This document shows positions 20,161-32,079 of a stretch of DNA of 64,000 nucleotides, piece by piece; the first letter of the stretch is position 1, and every line of letters begins with the position of its first letter. Below the pieces are notes generated by a model. That model saw nothing but the letters and a program-made list of their open reading frames with translations, was not told the DNA's origin and made no database searches. The translations under genes and the position numbers were made by a program. The stretch lies in contig OX335659.1 of NCBI GenBank assembly GCA_946894095.1, positions 3,789,501 to 3,853,500 of the forward strand, written 5' to 3'. This DNA is from Incurvaria masculella. Its lineage: Eukaryota > Arthropoda > Insecta > Lepidoptera > Incurvariidae.

Positions 20161-22794
20161 GAGAAATGATCAAATATTTTTTCTTAATAATTTTCTTTAT
20201 ATGTCAGATTTAGTTTAATTTTAATTTACTCTCCTATAAAATACGTAATTATCGGAAATTATTGTAAAAATATAGTTAATATGTAAATAAATCAGGTTGT
20301 GACGCCATCCATGTCCCCCTAGTTAATGATCTAACCAATAAAATAAGTTAACGTCTCAGTTCTTTTACTCTGTGGTTTTTTAAATTTCTAGTTAATGGTT
20401 ATTGGATGATGCAATATTGATGAGATGTTTATAATGTACTGTTACGATAATTCGATAAAATACTTTTTGTTCTGGGCCAGTCAAATGTATGAAATATATT
20501 AAAAACGAATAAGAATACAATCAACACACCTCGTCAGAATTTCGGTCACTGCCAAATATCTTTGAAATTTAAACGGGTTTCAGGTCTGAATTATAATAAA
20601 TGATAGATAAATAATTGAATTTTACGATAGGAATGTTTGTAAATAAAATCAGTTTGGTTTCACTTTCACGAAACTAATGTAACCATTGAATTCGCCGTAA
20701 AGATATTTCTTATCCAAATATTTAAAATTACGTGTACAAATTACCAATGTAAATAGCAGTTAGTCAAATATTTTGGCTGGTGAAAACTGAGAAATATGTT
20801 GTGCTGCGTCTATGCCGAGCGAGGTCGATGTAACGTTTGAACTGCGCTCTAGTTTCGTTAGTACGGACAAGACATGACCGCATCGATCTTGCGGAGCGTA
20901 GAGGGAGCTTCTATTAATAAGTCTAGAGCAAGGCATCGAATGCGAGTTGCAACTCCTCTACTAGTAAGTAATAGTAAATGTCATTGAAGTGGATATAAAA
21001 TATCCGAGTTTTGTTACCAAATATTAATGTTATACGTATTTATTTATGTTTCAATTGTGTAAATAAATATTACAGTATAAGATGTTCACTGTCAAAACGT
21101 GTTTTCATAAATTCATTGACAAATACATGAAAATTATTCAAAGAAATCTTTATTTTATTAATTACATTGCTCCCGTATACTTTTCGTCGTGGATAACCCT
21201 AATATAAATATTAATATCATAAAAAATAATGTATGGTTCTCATGCATTTTTCCACATGCATGCAATGTCAAACAATGTCCACACTGTAATTCACAATCCG
21301 ATTAGCTTTTTATATCATCTAACCTTTTTCGTACTAAAAATATCTTCCATTAGTATGTAATGTGTAAAAAAAATCTAAAATAATGGGCTGTTTTGTTTCA
21401 TCTCCCCAACGTCTCGAGGTAAGTGTATACGCCTACTAATAAGTCACTACACTAAAAAAAAGTAACCGTTTTCTGTTTTAGCACTGTTAAAATTTAGTCA
21501 CTTATGTTAAAGTATTTCTCATTACTCTTAATTTATTACGGTAAGTATGAAAACATGATCCGAACAAAATGTATTAAACAATTATTTGAACCGATTTAAC
21601 AGTACCGCTTGGTGAAAATAGCTGATGATTTTGAAACATTTATCTTATCTGATTGAACATTACGGCTGGCTAAAAATCAGGCGTGCAACTCTTCAATTTC
21701 AAAAGGAACGGGTAATTTTACCAAATTGGTCAGTCGCCTTGTCACCTTTTCGCTGAATATAAGACGTAAGTAAGAATAAAAAAATATTAAGTTAGAAACA
21801 GTTTTGACCCAGTTATTGATTCACTATTACTTAAGGACGTGACAGCAGATGATCTAAATCAATAAAATTGAAAATCTAAAAAATGTATCGCCGCAACAAC
21901 TATGGCTAGAATCAATTAGTGCTTCAAAGTCAGTAATTTTTTGTGTGTTCGTTCGTACTCGAAAATTTCTATTGGTCTTAATTATTAAGCATATTAAAAT
22001 TATAGCGCCTATCGTAAACACATTCCTGTTTAGTGACTAAGTCCTGAAGGCAAGCGATGTTTGAACAAATTATTCTAATGAACTTGCAACTTGAACTTTG
22101 CAATTAAACTAAGCCACGAGCCTCCCTAACGAACCGCGTTCACGAAGAGTTAGATTTTACGCACAATTTAATTTTGACTCCCATCAGGGGAATAATTCCA
22201 CTGAAATCAAACAGAACGAAATAGGAATTTGCATTCCGCGAAATAGTCATAAAGTAAATATACGTACATACATTGTGTCTCCCAGAACGAGGGTCGCACA
22301 ATATCTGGTAATATAGAGAATTGGGGTCGCTTTAGTAGTTTTGATTTTATTTATCTATATGTAGGTCGTCTACGTATAGATGAACAAAATAAAAACAGAT
22401 GTATTAAGAAGTAATAAGATGTTGGTCCATTTCTTCTTATGACTGAGATAGGAGAAATTGGGGTTGGCGATTTCTTTTAAGTATTTGACCCATTAGCCCA
22501 TTCAAACCCAGTGAGGAATCCGAATGCATTTATGAGTCTCCTCATTCCGACGTACTGCATAAGCATACAAATTCGGTACACCCTAATCTAAACTATTAAT
22601 TATACCTCAAGCATACAGAAGAAAATAGCGTATTATTATACAAGGATCGCAACGACCACTACATACATTTCGGCAGCGTAATCCTCATGTTTTTCCAAAC
22701 TAAAAAAATTTACATATTTTCTCTAAGGTGATAGAGGAAAATATTATTTTTGTAATTTATATTTTACTCTAGTGTAATTTAACGGGATATTGTA
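20161..22794. other. Largely unique AT-rich stretch
   Basis: No gene recognised. The block at 21475-21815 is an old repeat related to 45245-45530. The rest shows no structure I can support. Confidence 0.4.
21475..21815 (+). repeat. Old dispersed repeat, copy 1
   Basis: Shares CCGTTTT..GTTTTAGCAC, TGATTGAACATTACGGCTG and CTGAATATAAGAC.TAAGTAAG with 45245-45530 in the same order. Unknown class. Confidence 0.5.
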
Positions 22795-22895
22795 ACAAGG
22801 TCTTGGCATGAAACCTAGATACCTCGTGGCGTGTCAGACTAATGTCATGAAAGTAGGTGTGATATTAGCCATCCATGTCCGTTGCATACAACTTT
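22795..22895 (+). mobile_element. SINE 3' fragment
   Basis: GTCTTGGCATGAAACCTAGA, then GTGATATTAGCCATCCATGT, in SINE order. Confidence 0.5.
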
Positions 22896-23112
22896 CCCAC
22901 GTTCTTACGGAACATTAGATTTTTATTACACTAAATTAATGAAATACTTTGTATGGAAAGTCTAACCTTTTATTTGTGGACATTCCGATAAAATTCATTA
23001 AACTTTTTTGTTCATTTCAATCCCAATCATAATTTCCCAAATTTTTCGTACTGGCCGTTGCAACACGAAAATCACACCGATAGATTTCTCTGGCACACAC
23101 ATAGATCAAAGT

Positions 23113-23275
23113 GGTTTTTTTTTATGATAAACCGGTATGGGTGGCTGTGCTGAGGATCAAAGGTGCTCAGAAAAGCCAAAAACACATCGCCTCGCGAAAC
23201 CACGCTCAGCGAGGCGCCATGCAAGCGGATTTGCGGACTATGGCTGAGCTATCGAGCTTATTCAAATTACGCTTG
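23113..23275 (+). repeat. Dispersed repeat, copy 2
   Basis: Counterpart of 16494-16650, the same order of shared blocks. Confidence 0.55.
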
Positions 23276-23639
23276 AAGTTGGTATCCTTACGATGTTTCC
23301 CTTCACCTTAAACTCTGTGGCTGCGCTACTGTCGTTCTCGTTAACTAGTTAGAACTATCTACATAATATCTTCGATCGATCTCCGTGCTGGAATGTATCC
23401 CAGTACATGCACTGCGGTGGCAGATCGCTCTTTGTCACGAATGACTCGCGATCTATGACCGCTGCTACAGTTCCAGCCAAACGCTCCATAATTCTCCTTT
23501 CGATTCTTTTAAATTTCGAATTTTGATTCTTCTCCTTCGTGACAAGTTTAATACCTATTCTAGTGTGTAGGTAAAATAAAAAATATTTCATGGGTAAAGA
23601 CCGGCCGGGTTAGTACTAGTGCATCGGATCAAACTATTG

Positions 23640-23795
23640 TTTGAAGAAACAATGAAGAATTGTCCGTGTTTCCCATCCAATTCAGTGTAGCCTTGCTTAG
23701 GGGAAGGTTCTGGCATGGCACCTTATTCCTTCGGAAATGTTGTATATTGGGCTTATATCATGACATGATAGCCCGTGATGACAAGAAAGCCAAAA
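23640..23795 (+). mobile_element. SINE body fragment
   Basis: TTGTCCGTGTTTCCCATCCA, GGTTCTGGCATGGCACC and ATTGGGCTTATATCATGAC identify the SINE body; the head is absent. Confidence 0.6.
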
Positions 23796-23799
23796 ATAT

Positions 23800-25120
23800 A
23801 TTAGTGGTAGGTATTCTCTCAAATTTGCCTTTGAGTGCTGTGTCACACGAAAGTTCTATCATAGACTCGACATCTGAATCCTGCAATTTGTGTTTCCGCA
23901 AGTCTTAGATTCCATGTTTAGTATAAATGGGTTTCTTATCCAAACCTTGTTTGATTGGAGGCTTAGATGAATAAGAAGAAATAATTTAAGATTGGAGACA
24001 AATGCAAATTCGTGCACTGCCCTCAGATTTATCACATTCTAACATAACCGTAGATTTTTAGTAAAATCTGAACTTTTTTCCGAGTTTTCATAATGAAAAC
24101 GCAGACTAAAGCTTTCATGAAGGAGACCTCACTTAAGAGTTCGCTTGTCCGAATATCGTGTTTTTCATTTTATTAAACTTTAAAAAAGCATTAAGAAACA
24201 TCTAATTTCCTCTCGCGCAAAAGCCAAGTCATTCGCTTCCGACCTTACCGACAGTTAAAATTAATTGTTCATCTCGGGTCGAAAAAGCGTCTGCGAAATT
24301 GGCTATTCAGTGTTGAACCTCTCTAGATTTCGGTTCCAGGGGCGGCTTGTCTAATTGCTTAGTCCAACACTGGCGTCTGTGTCTGTCTGCAAGTTACAAT
24401 CAAATTATTTCGAAAGCAAACCTTTAGACCGCCCGCAGGCAAACTTGCGATGGAGAGAAAACAGTTTCGTGGACGGACCTAGGGGTGGAATATAACAAAA
24501 AGTTGGGTTCATCCCCTAAAGAGAAAAGGAAAGAGAAATGGCATGTGGTCGTTATTTCGCGCCTGCCGCGCTTCGCATGCCCCACAGACCAAACATCGTC
24601 ACTGCGGGTGAATATGCTCCAGAAATGCATTCGCCAAGTCAGTTTCCAGCCCGTCCCCCACCACACAAACACTCCAATACGTCTGCGACTATGTTTACGT
24701 TTGGGATGTACGATTGTTGAGTTGCTATTTTTATATATTTGGAGTCAGCTGGTTTCAAAATAGGCGCCCTTGTTTTTTTTAATAAACTAGCAGCTTAAAG
24801 CTGATGCGTGTCAACTATGTCTGTTTTCTTATATTTCAAATAATTGTCCAATTGGTTTTTGAACCCATTCACTGTTATAGCACTGATCGAATTTTAAACG
24901 GGTTTAAACGAATATCCACGAAGTCTATTGTCATTATTCATAGTAAATATGGTTCGAAGCTGGTTAAAATCGTAAATTCTATTTAATATTTTAAAAGGTT
25001 TGATCAAGTCACACCGGTGTCTTCTTTCTTCTAACGTAGTGAGGTCCAGTGCATCTAATCTGTTTCATAAATAAATAGATGTACTTATTTTTTTATTGAC
25101 GATTCATGATTGAGGATTCA
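23800..25120. other. Unassigned AT-rich stretch
   Basis: No gene, RNA or repeat recognised. Short frames near 24424-24763 on both strands have no motif. Confidence 0.35.
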
Positions 25121-25137
25121 TGCCATGACATTCACAT

Positions 25138-25313
25138 ACAGCAGGCCTTTTCCTGGAATTCCGTAATCAGGAATCAGGAAAGAAAACCTTGATTAATTGA
25201 AATAATACGCTCCGGAATCTTTTGGTCAAGAAAATCGCTTTGAAAACCTCTATAAAGCGGGACTCAAGATTCCTGATTCCTGACTACGAAATTCCAGAAA
25301 TAGGCCTGCTGAT
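25138..25313. mobile_element. Foldback MITE with about 40-bp arms
   Basis: CAGCAGGCC...CTGGAATTCCGTAATCAGG mirrors CCTGATTCC...AAATTCCAG...GGCCTGCTG. The core AAGAAAATCGCTTTGAAAAC recurs at about 61373. Confidence 0.6.
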
Positions 25314-25379
25314 CGGTATAATTCCATGACTAGTTCTTCGAATATTTCTATGTCTGCCTTTCGAGAATAGTGTCCAGAC

Positions 25380-25560
25380 AAAAAATGTGACATGTATGTA
25401 CGTATAATTGACCTTGAAGCAAGGACACATTAATTAAAGAAAGAGCTCAATAAAAAGGACTACTTTATGAATATACACACCGTTCGCGGGTATTGCGTCT
25501 ATCATTCTCGCCACCAGCTGTATACCCAAAATTTGGAATTCAATTAGAGTAAGTGTTCAC
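25380..25560 (-). mobile_element. tRNA-like SINE, degraded copy
   Basis: On the - strand it reads GCGAGAATGATAGACGCAAT for the 5' tRNA-like part, but the T-arm seen at 38126-38142 is deleted. The downstream AATTAATGTGTCCTTGCTTC body is kept. Confidence 0.5.
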
Positions 25561-25569
25561 GCCAATATG

Positions 25570-25940
25570 GCATGGGTGACATAGGTGGGTAGTTTGCACT
25601 TCACGAGCATTCGAAAGTTTTTCCTATGCCACTCTCTCTGCTACTAGCTGTCACGCATGGTGCACGCATGTGCCGCGTCCGCGCAATCTTTCACCGTGGA
25701 GCTATCGTAGGGCTCCACGCCCGCAACCCGCCGCGCGGACGCTGTGTCGCTCGTCTGGGCGAATTGATGTGCCGCCGAACGCTGTCCCGGGACCCGACGC
25801 CTAGGAGCTGGTGCTGCTGGAGGTAGGTGGCTGTTCCTACTCCTCTGGTGGCTCGCTGTGGCGTCCCGAGGCTGCCGGAATTGCAACTCCTTCGCTTGTG
25901 AAGTGCAACCTGCCTCGGCGCGTACAGTATGAAACATATT
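25570..25940. other. GC-rich island of unknown nature
   Basis: About 350 bp clearly GC-richer than the flanks, with overlapping open frames on both strands. That is what GC-rich noncoding DNA produces. No motif recognised. Confidence 0.3.
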
Positions 25941-26820
25941 AAATTTATTAAAGTGTACTCTAATTTAATAATAGGCACACGTTCCTCTATAAAATTAACA
26001 AAATTCAGCATTCATGTTTCTAATGATGTAAAGCCACAGATTATAAGGCTGTCCCCATTTCCTAGTTCGATCATGAAATCTTTCAATAAGATACAATGAT
26101 GTAATTAGAGATATCCAGTTCTCACAATGGTTAAATTGTTAAACAATACAATTGATAAATTGACTCAATTGTTAAAACCTGTTAGATGCTAAAATTAAAG
26201 GATAATTTAAATTTTTGGTCGGTTTTACTGCCATTTGTGGAATGCGTCTGTTTAAAAAATATGTGGATGCAGTTGTAATTATCTTCCTTTAATCAAAATG
26301 TTCCCTTTTCTATTGTTCGTTGCATGCATGTTAAACAATAAATCATTTCATTTTAGCTTCCGAATGAAACTATAAAACTCGATCGATCCAATAATTAGTT
26401 TGCAGTCCGAATGGCACTCATGTCGAGCACTCTCGCGACGTTTTCGTTTCGCTCAGTTCGGCCAACTAAGCCACTCCAGCCGGTTTGCTTTGCTCGTGGT
26501 ACTGCGTTTTTTACTCTATTTTCATTTCATTTATTGCGTTAGCCATTACTTGACTCTTAAAATATTATTCTACTTACAAGGCACTAATAAAAATAGATTC
26601 GCGGCACAAGTGCGATCTTTACCGAGACGGTTTGTTTAAAAAGCTATTAGCAAGAAATAATGAAGTCGTAATTAACGGGGGATAGGAAGAATATTTTTTA
26701 ACACTTCCAAATATGATCTTAGCCTAACATACTACATACTCGAAGGAGCTAAATGCCATGCCAGTACCTCCAGTTAATTAGAGCTTATTATGGCTACATC
26801 AATGTTCGCTTAAGTTCAGT
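25941..26820. other. Unassigned stretch
   Basis: AT-rich except for a moderately GC-rich patch near 26400-26500. Nothing identified. Confidence 0.3.
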
Positions 26821-27181
26821 TGTCAGCCTCAGTGGCCCAGTGGCGCGACACTTCGGCGATCGCTCTCCGAAGTTAAGCAACGCTGGGTCCGGACTGGTCT
26901 TGGATGGGTGACCGTGGTTCGGATTCCACGTTAAACTGTAGGTCCCCTTCCTTACTTACTAGGTGGTAGGGTTAATCCCGCCCGGGTTGCTACCATCGCA
27001 TTGGATGAACGATGGTCGAAGCGGCAATGAAAATTGTCCGTGTTTTCCATCCAGTTCAATGTAGCCGTGAAATATAAGGAAGGTCCTGACATGGCACCTA
27101 GTTCCCATGTGGTGTGTTGGGCTAATACCATGACAAAACTTGTGGTATTAGCCATCCATGTCCAGTCACATAAAAAAAAAA
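26821..27181 (+). mobile_element. SINE with chimeric tRNA-box/5S rRNA head, full copy
   Basis: It starts TGTCAGCCTCAGTGGCCCAG (TGGCCCAGTGG fits a tRNA A box). It then carries a 5S-rRNA-derived internal promoter at about 26866-26913 (CCGAAGTTAAGCAACGCTGG and CTTGGATGGGTGACCG). The body is shared with the tRNA-headed SINEs (TCGCATTGGATGAACGATGG, AATTGTCCGTGTTTTCCATC, TATTAGCCATCCATGTCC), and an A-tail follows. It would be transcribed by RNA polymerase III and mobilised by a LINE. Confidence 0.8.
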
Positions 27182-27239
27182 GTTCGATAAGTAGTTTTAG
27201 AAAATTGGCGACATCGGTCTCATCGTATAAATACATATC

Positions 27240-27836
27240 TCACGTACCTATCTGATATTTACAGTGTGAATTTTTCAAGTGTGCCTTCTTGGCCAAATAT
27301 GAAACTATATGAAATGTCTAAAACACTTAATGGGGCCAGTTTTATAAAAACTAAAACTGCATTTGGTTGGTCGCGATCAATTAGATTTAAATTTCGTGGT
27401 ATTTCATTATTTGCTACCTACCTCCATATATTCCTTTCCATTTACCTTCCAACCTACCTCTCGAAAATGAGATCTCCATCAACCTGCGTCCTGAGTGGTT
27501 AGACCCGTGCTCTCCCGACGGAAAATATCGAAAAAAACATCAGCGAGTCTCCCAATCTGCTACACGCCGTGCTGGGCGTGTAGTCATTGCGGATTCAGTA
27601 GAGTTAACAGTAATGTCCTGTACTGTGCTCCCATCGTTCCGCGACCGTGTCGCGCAAGTTTGTGGCCGAGTGCACCCCGTGGTGGCGCGATTTAGCGCCG
27701 GAGCGACCGACGAGCGCCGCAGCACCCACATGTTACAAGACGGTGGAACGAAGAGGAGACACGGAGGCCTAAGCCCAGCGACCGAACCATCAGCTTTCAT
27801 CGCCGCGGCGTCTACAAACCGTGAGCGAGTCCATTT
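27240..27836. other. Unassigned stretch, GC-rich at 27600-27820
   Basis: Overlapping frames on both strands at 27540-27948 run into the (GTCY)n MITE. No motif recognised; could be an unrecognised transposon fragment. Confidence 0.3.
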
Positions 27837-28112
27837 TTTTACGGTTCCGTACCCAAAGGGTGAATACGGAACCCTATTACTAAGCCTCCGCTGCCCGTCC
27901 GTCCGTCCGTCTGTCACAGGGCTCTATCTCATGAACCGTAATAGGTAGGCAGCTGAAATTTTCACAATGTGTGTTTTTATTTTGCCGCTATAACAAAAAA
28001 TAGGTAAAATAAAATATTAAAAGGGGGCCCATACATACAAAAAACGTATTTTTTTGTGTTAAGATGGTACGGAACCCTTCGTGTGCGAGTCCGGCTCGCA
28101 CTTGGCCGGTTC
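27837..28112 (-). mobile_element. (GTCY)n MITE, - orientation
   Basis: ACGGTTCCGTACCCAAAGGG to GCACTTGGCCGGTTCTCC with a CCGT run at about 27895-27912. Confidence 0.78.
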
Positions 28113-28379
28113 TCCGTTTCCCATCGCACCAGCATTCTATTCTGCGAATTAAATCGGCCCCATGACTTTTTGAGTTGTTTTCGATATGTTTTAGTTTCTG
28201 ATGATTTGGCCATGAAATTTACGCAGTATAATCTACTATATTTCCAACCAGCTGAGGTACCTACCAGTCTTCGCTTGGGTCAATCTCGTTTCAAATTAGC
28301 CCTAAGGGATGGTCCAAGAGGATTGTCCACGACAATGTATCCAACTCTATCTGTAAGAGGACCTAAAGTTTTACGTGGA

Positions 28380-28700
28380 ATTCGAACCACAGCCAACCTC
28401 AGCATCGAAAACTGTCCCCCAGCAGGAACCCGCCTTTTCCCCATATTAATCCGCTGAGTGATTCGCATCTTATAAACATTTAACGCCCACCCCTCTAGAA
28501 TTAAGCGTGATGTTATGTATGCCAAAAGTCTTTGACATAATCAGGCTAGACGTAGATACAGACCGCATCTAAGTCGGGTAAATTATAAGCATTTCATCCC
28601 ACTGGTCACACCTCTGGCAATTTCTCGCGATCCGAAGCAGTCCTAAAGTTGTAGGACAAGTCAAACCTTACATCGGTACAATTAGCATCGATATTCGATA
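28380..28700. repeat. Segment related to the Helitron interior
   Basis: CACAGCCAACCTCAGCATCG, then CAGGCTAGACGTAGATACAG and GCAGTCCTAAAGTTGTAGGA, are in the same order as 59056-59340 in Helitron B. This may be the source family of the Helitron cargo. Confidence 0.5.
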
Positions 28701-28839
28701 AGCCTAAATATGAGATTTCAGTTATGTGGTGTTGCCCATACAAATCACCCTTCAAGATCTTTTTTGAGACAAAATGTAGCCCCAAGATACAATCCTTGCT
28801 AATTTCATTATGATCTGTTCAGTTGTTTTGTCGTGAAAA

Positions 28840-28888
28840 GCTTAGAAACGAGCAGAGTTACTTTCACATTTATAATATTAGTATGGAT
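28840..28888 (-). mobile_element. Probable Helitron 5' terminus
   Basis: On the - strand it reads A|TCCATACTAATATTATAAA, a TC-starting end I recall as common in Lepidoptera. The rest of the element is not resolved. Confidence 0.4.
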
Positions 28889-29247
28889 CCCATTAATTTG
28901 TTTATTGTCAGCTGAAAATCTCTGTTTATTATGCCGTACGTAACTTAACGTCGTTTTTCACAAAGCAGCAACGCTCATATAACTTGCATCACGTAGTCGT
29001 CATCATACCAGTGGAATGCTAACGCAGAGTAAACAGAAGCGTGGCGCCATCTCTGTGCGCGCGGCGGTAAAAAAATCAGTTTCTTAGATACTATTCAATT
29101 TGAAGGCTATTTAGAGTGATGGTATGTTAGGTAAGGTAGGTATTGCATAGTTTAAAAAGGAAGGGATGGATTGCTAACGTCGTACCAGTGTTGAATAGGA
29201 AAAATTAAAGTCCACAGGTGGCGTTGCAATATTCACATTTAATAATA

Positions 29248-29812
29248 TTCCGGGAGGTCACGACATTTTTGGTCACGATAAGGTAAATGGCTGAATCTGG
29301 GTTCACATGTTAGAGACCAACCCTCTGATGCTAAATATGTCGGTCTGCCCATGCCAAGTGGTTGCGTTATCTAGATTGGCTATATAAAATAGATGCTGGT
29401 ATGTACCTGCTCATGAAAATACTTATTGTCCGGAAACATTGATACCTATTCATTATATGTACAACAATAACCAGTCAGTTTTTTAATTAAATACTTAAAT
29501 ATACCTAAAGTTATATCTGTAACCTAAATCGTCTATAACTACGAAATGCAACCAAAGATTTGTTCAGATTTTGTATTGCTAAGCAAGAATGTACTGATAC
29601 TTTCATGCTTCATCATTTGCATCCATCTACCTTTTCATATATATTTTTTGTCAACATTACTTCTTTTTCAGGCGATTTATCTACGTAACGCAACCACTTG
29701 GAACAGACAGACTGACACATTTCGCTTCAGAGGGTTGGTCTTTATCCCGTGAACCCAGTTTCAGCCATTTACGTTATCGTTACCATTTTTGTCGCGACCT
29801 CCTAGTCTATAT
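29248..29812. mobile_element. Foldback transposon with about 150-bp inverted ends, copy 1
   Basis: GGAGGTCACGACATTTTTGG...GTGGTTGCGTTATCTAGATT on the left is mirrored by CTACGTAACGCAACCACTTG...CCATTTTTGTCGCGACCTCC on the right. The AT-rich middle has no transposase. Copy 2 lies inverted at 55165-55712. Confidence 0.72.
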
Positions 29813-30332
29813 ACCTTCTATACAAACCAATGAATATCAATATTTTTTTCTTATTTAGAATGAACATTACTTAATTTATAGTTAAAATAATACGTTTTCA
29901 TCACGCATAAATGCTTATAATCAAGCTTAGTTTAATTGCGGTATAACTAGTTCTAGCAGTGACGGGAAATGGCGCTGGTTAGAAATGGCATAGATCGCTC
30001 GAGCTATGCTCTTCGCCCGGTCAATAATGCAGCAGAGTCCGATCAAAACTTTACGAAATCTAATTTCTCACACCGAGTTTGTGTTATCTTTTGTGAAATC
30101 AGAAGAGATCGCCAGCCGGGGCACTACCGCGCGCCTAATGAATTTATGCGGGTCTCTGTGGTTGCTTACTACAAGCTACAAGGGAGTGCGGCAAGGCGCC
30201 ACTAGTCTAGCTACTTTGTAGCCGCATTAGACAACTTTAGATTGTGGGATGAACAGCGGTAGCAGGCTTTTGATGCGGACGTTTATTCTAGCCGGCAGTC
30301 CGAATGGGCGCCATATTGCCACAACTATTGTC

Positions 30333-30432
30333 TAGGGTTCCGTACCCAAAGGGTGCCAACGGAACCCTAATACTAAGCCTCCGCTGTCCGTCTGTCCATC
30401 CGTCTGTCACAGGGCTGTATCTCATGATTTTT
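30333..30432 (-). mobile_element. (GTCY)n MITE, truncated
   Basis: TAGGGTTCCGTACCCAAAGG through CACAGGGCTGTATCTCATGA, then a T-run; the other half is missing. Confidence 0.72.
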
Positions 30433-31129
30433 TTTCATGTCGACCTTCATGACTAGACGAGTTTTCGGAGTGTTCCGGTGTGTTTTTGGAAGGCGGTCTT
30501 TTTATTATATTTTTTTTTGTTTTGTATTGTTTGGTCTAAGTAGTTTTTTTTTCTTATCTCATTTTGTTATTTTCAATTCATATTCAGATTCAGATTCAGG
30601 TTTAACTATTATATGTATTGTTTAAATGTGTATGCTTTGTGTAACTGTTGTATTCCTGAATAATTTAAAAAAATACATTTGTGGACTAATCCCTGGATTG
30701 TTAATTTAAAAAATCTACTTTATTTGCTATTTTAAATATAAGTTTACTGTGAATTACTCTGAATTTAAATATAATTTAGGCCTAACTTGATATAATTATT
30801 TAAAATTATGTAATATATTTGTAACGTATGTGTTCTATGTTTTTTTTTTTTTAAGAATAAATGTTTTTAATCACCCTTTTAGTAATTAAAATTGTGTACC
30901 TCAGTGTGTCCTATGCACTACTCTATTTATGAACCTACTTCCACCCAGACCGGCTTCAAACATGAAGCAGTAAATTGCTATAGCCAGGTGACTTTTGGTG
31001 GATGAATGGGGGTGGTCATGTCATAGATTAGTATATAGTCACGTCACGACTATTTTAAATTTCACACTGACATTCTAAAGAATACCGCAATCCGTTCCGT
31101 CATCTCATTTTCATTCCATTTATTTAAAC
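30433..31129. other. AT-rich stretch with T homopolymers
   Basis: Nothing identified. Confidence 0.35.
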
Positions 31130-31240
31130 ATTTTGGGAGTTAAACTACACTAAGTTACGTCACCAAGATCCGCGGATTCGATCAACCCAGTAAAGAAGAA
31201 CCCGCAAAGAAGCTTCACGGGTTTAAATAACATATTTTTC
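31130..31240 (+). repeat. Dispersed repeat, copy 2 of 3
   Basis: AAACTACACTAAGTTACGTC and CCGCGGATTCGATCAACCCA match 17680-17785 and the inverse of 61185-61260. Confidence 0.5.
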
Positions 31241-31662
31241 CGTCCACAATTATGAAATACACACTTAGATCCAAATGCTACTGCCAAACGATGCATTGGT
31301 AGAACAGATTAAGGCAAAGAACAATACAAAACAGCAACCCTCAGCTTGAATTACTGACAACTAACAAAGTTACTAATGCATTCATATGAAATAATGTTAT
31401 TTATAGAATTACAAGTATTCTCTGGTGTAAAAGCCGTCGTCAACTTAACCTATGTCACGTGTATAAAGCCCTCGTCAAGTTTCTGTTACACTTTGATTGT
31501 TCGGATTTGAATAATCTTTGAATGGTCTGATGCTGAGATAAATAGTCGTAGTACGACTATTACTAATATACGAAAAAGTAGTACTTTGTGACGTCAATTT
31601 GCATTACTTTGAGATTTCTTCCATACAAAATGTGTCAAAATTTACAAACAGTTTGTGTTAAA

Positions 31663-32068
31663 GCGGCTCGTAGCCTAGTGGCGCGGGGACTGGCCTAGCG
31701 TACCAGAGTCTTGGGTTCAATACCGACTTGCACCACTGTCTTTCTCTTTCCGAGTTCGATAAGTGCATTTTCGTCACTAATGCGAGCTGCTCCATGGTTC
31801 GGAATCCATGTAAAACTGTAGGTCCCCTTTCCCTACCAGGTGGTAGGGTTTAAGCTCGCCCGGGTTGGTGCCATCGCATTGGATGAAAAGATGGTCGAAG
31901 CGGCATTGAAAAATTGTCCGTGTTTTCTATCCAGTTCATTGTTACCGTGCTCATAAAGGGAAGGTCCTGGCATGGCACCAAATTCCTTCGGGAATGTGGT
32001 ATATTGGCCTTATATCATAACGCTAGTTGTGTGGTATTAGCCATCCATGTCAGGTCGTATAAAAAAAA
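31663..32068 (+). mobile_element. tRNA-headed SINE, full copy
   Basis: The head GCGGCTCGTAGCCTAGTGGC holds an A box (TAGCCTAGTGG) and a B box GGGTTCAATACCG. The body follows (CACCACTGTCTTTCTCTTTC, GAGCTGCTCCATGG, GGTAGGGTTTAAG, CATCGCATTGGATG, GGTCCTGGCATGGCACC, TATTAGCCATCCATGTC) and then an A-tail. Best reference copy for the family in this window. Confidence 0.82.
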
Positions 32069-32079
32069 CTACTTTTCGT

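Noticed and set aside
26866..26913. A genuine 5S rRNA gene
   Set aside because: Only the internal promoter region is present and it is fused to a SINE body with further copies at 54300 and 64000.
27540..27948. Overlapping frames of 111-125 codons
   Set aside because: They run into a MITE array and show no domain.
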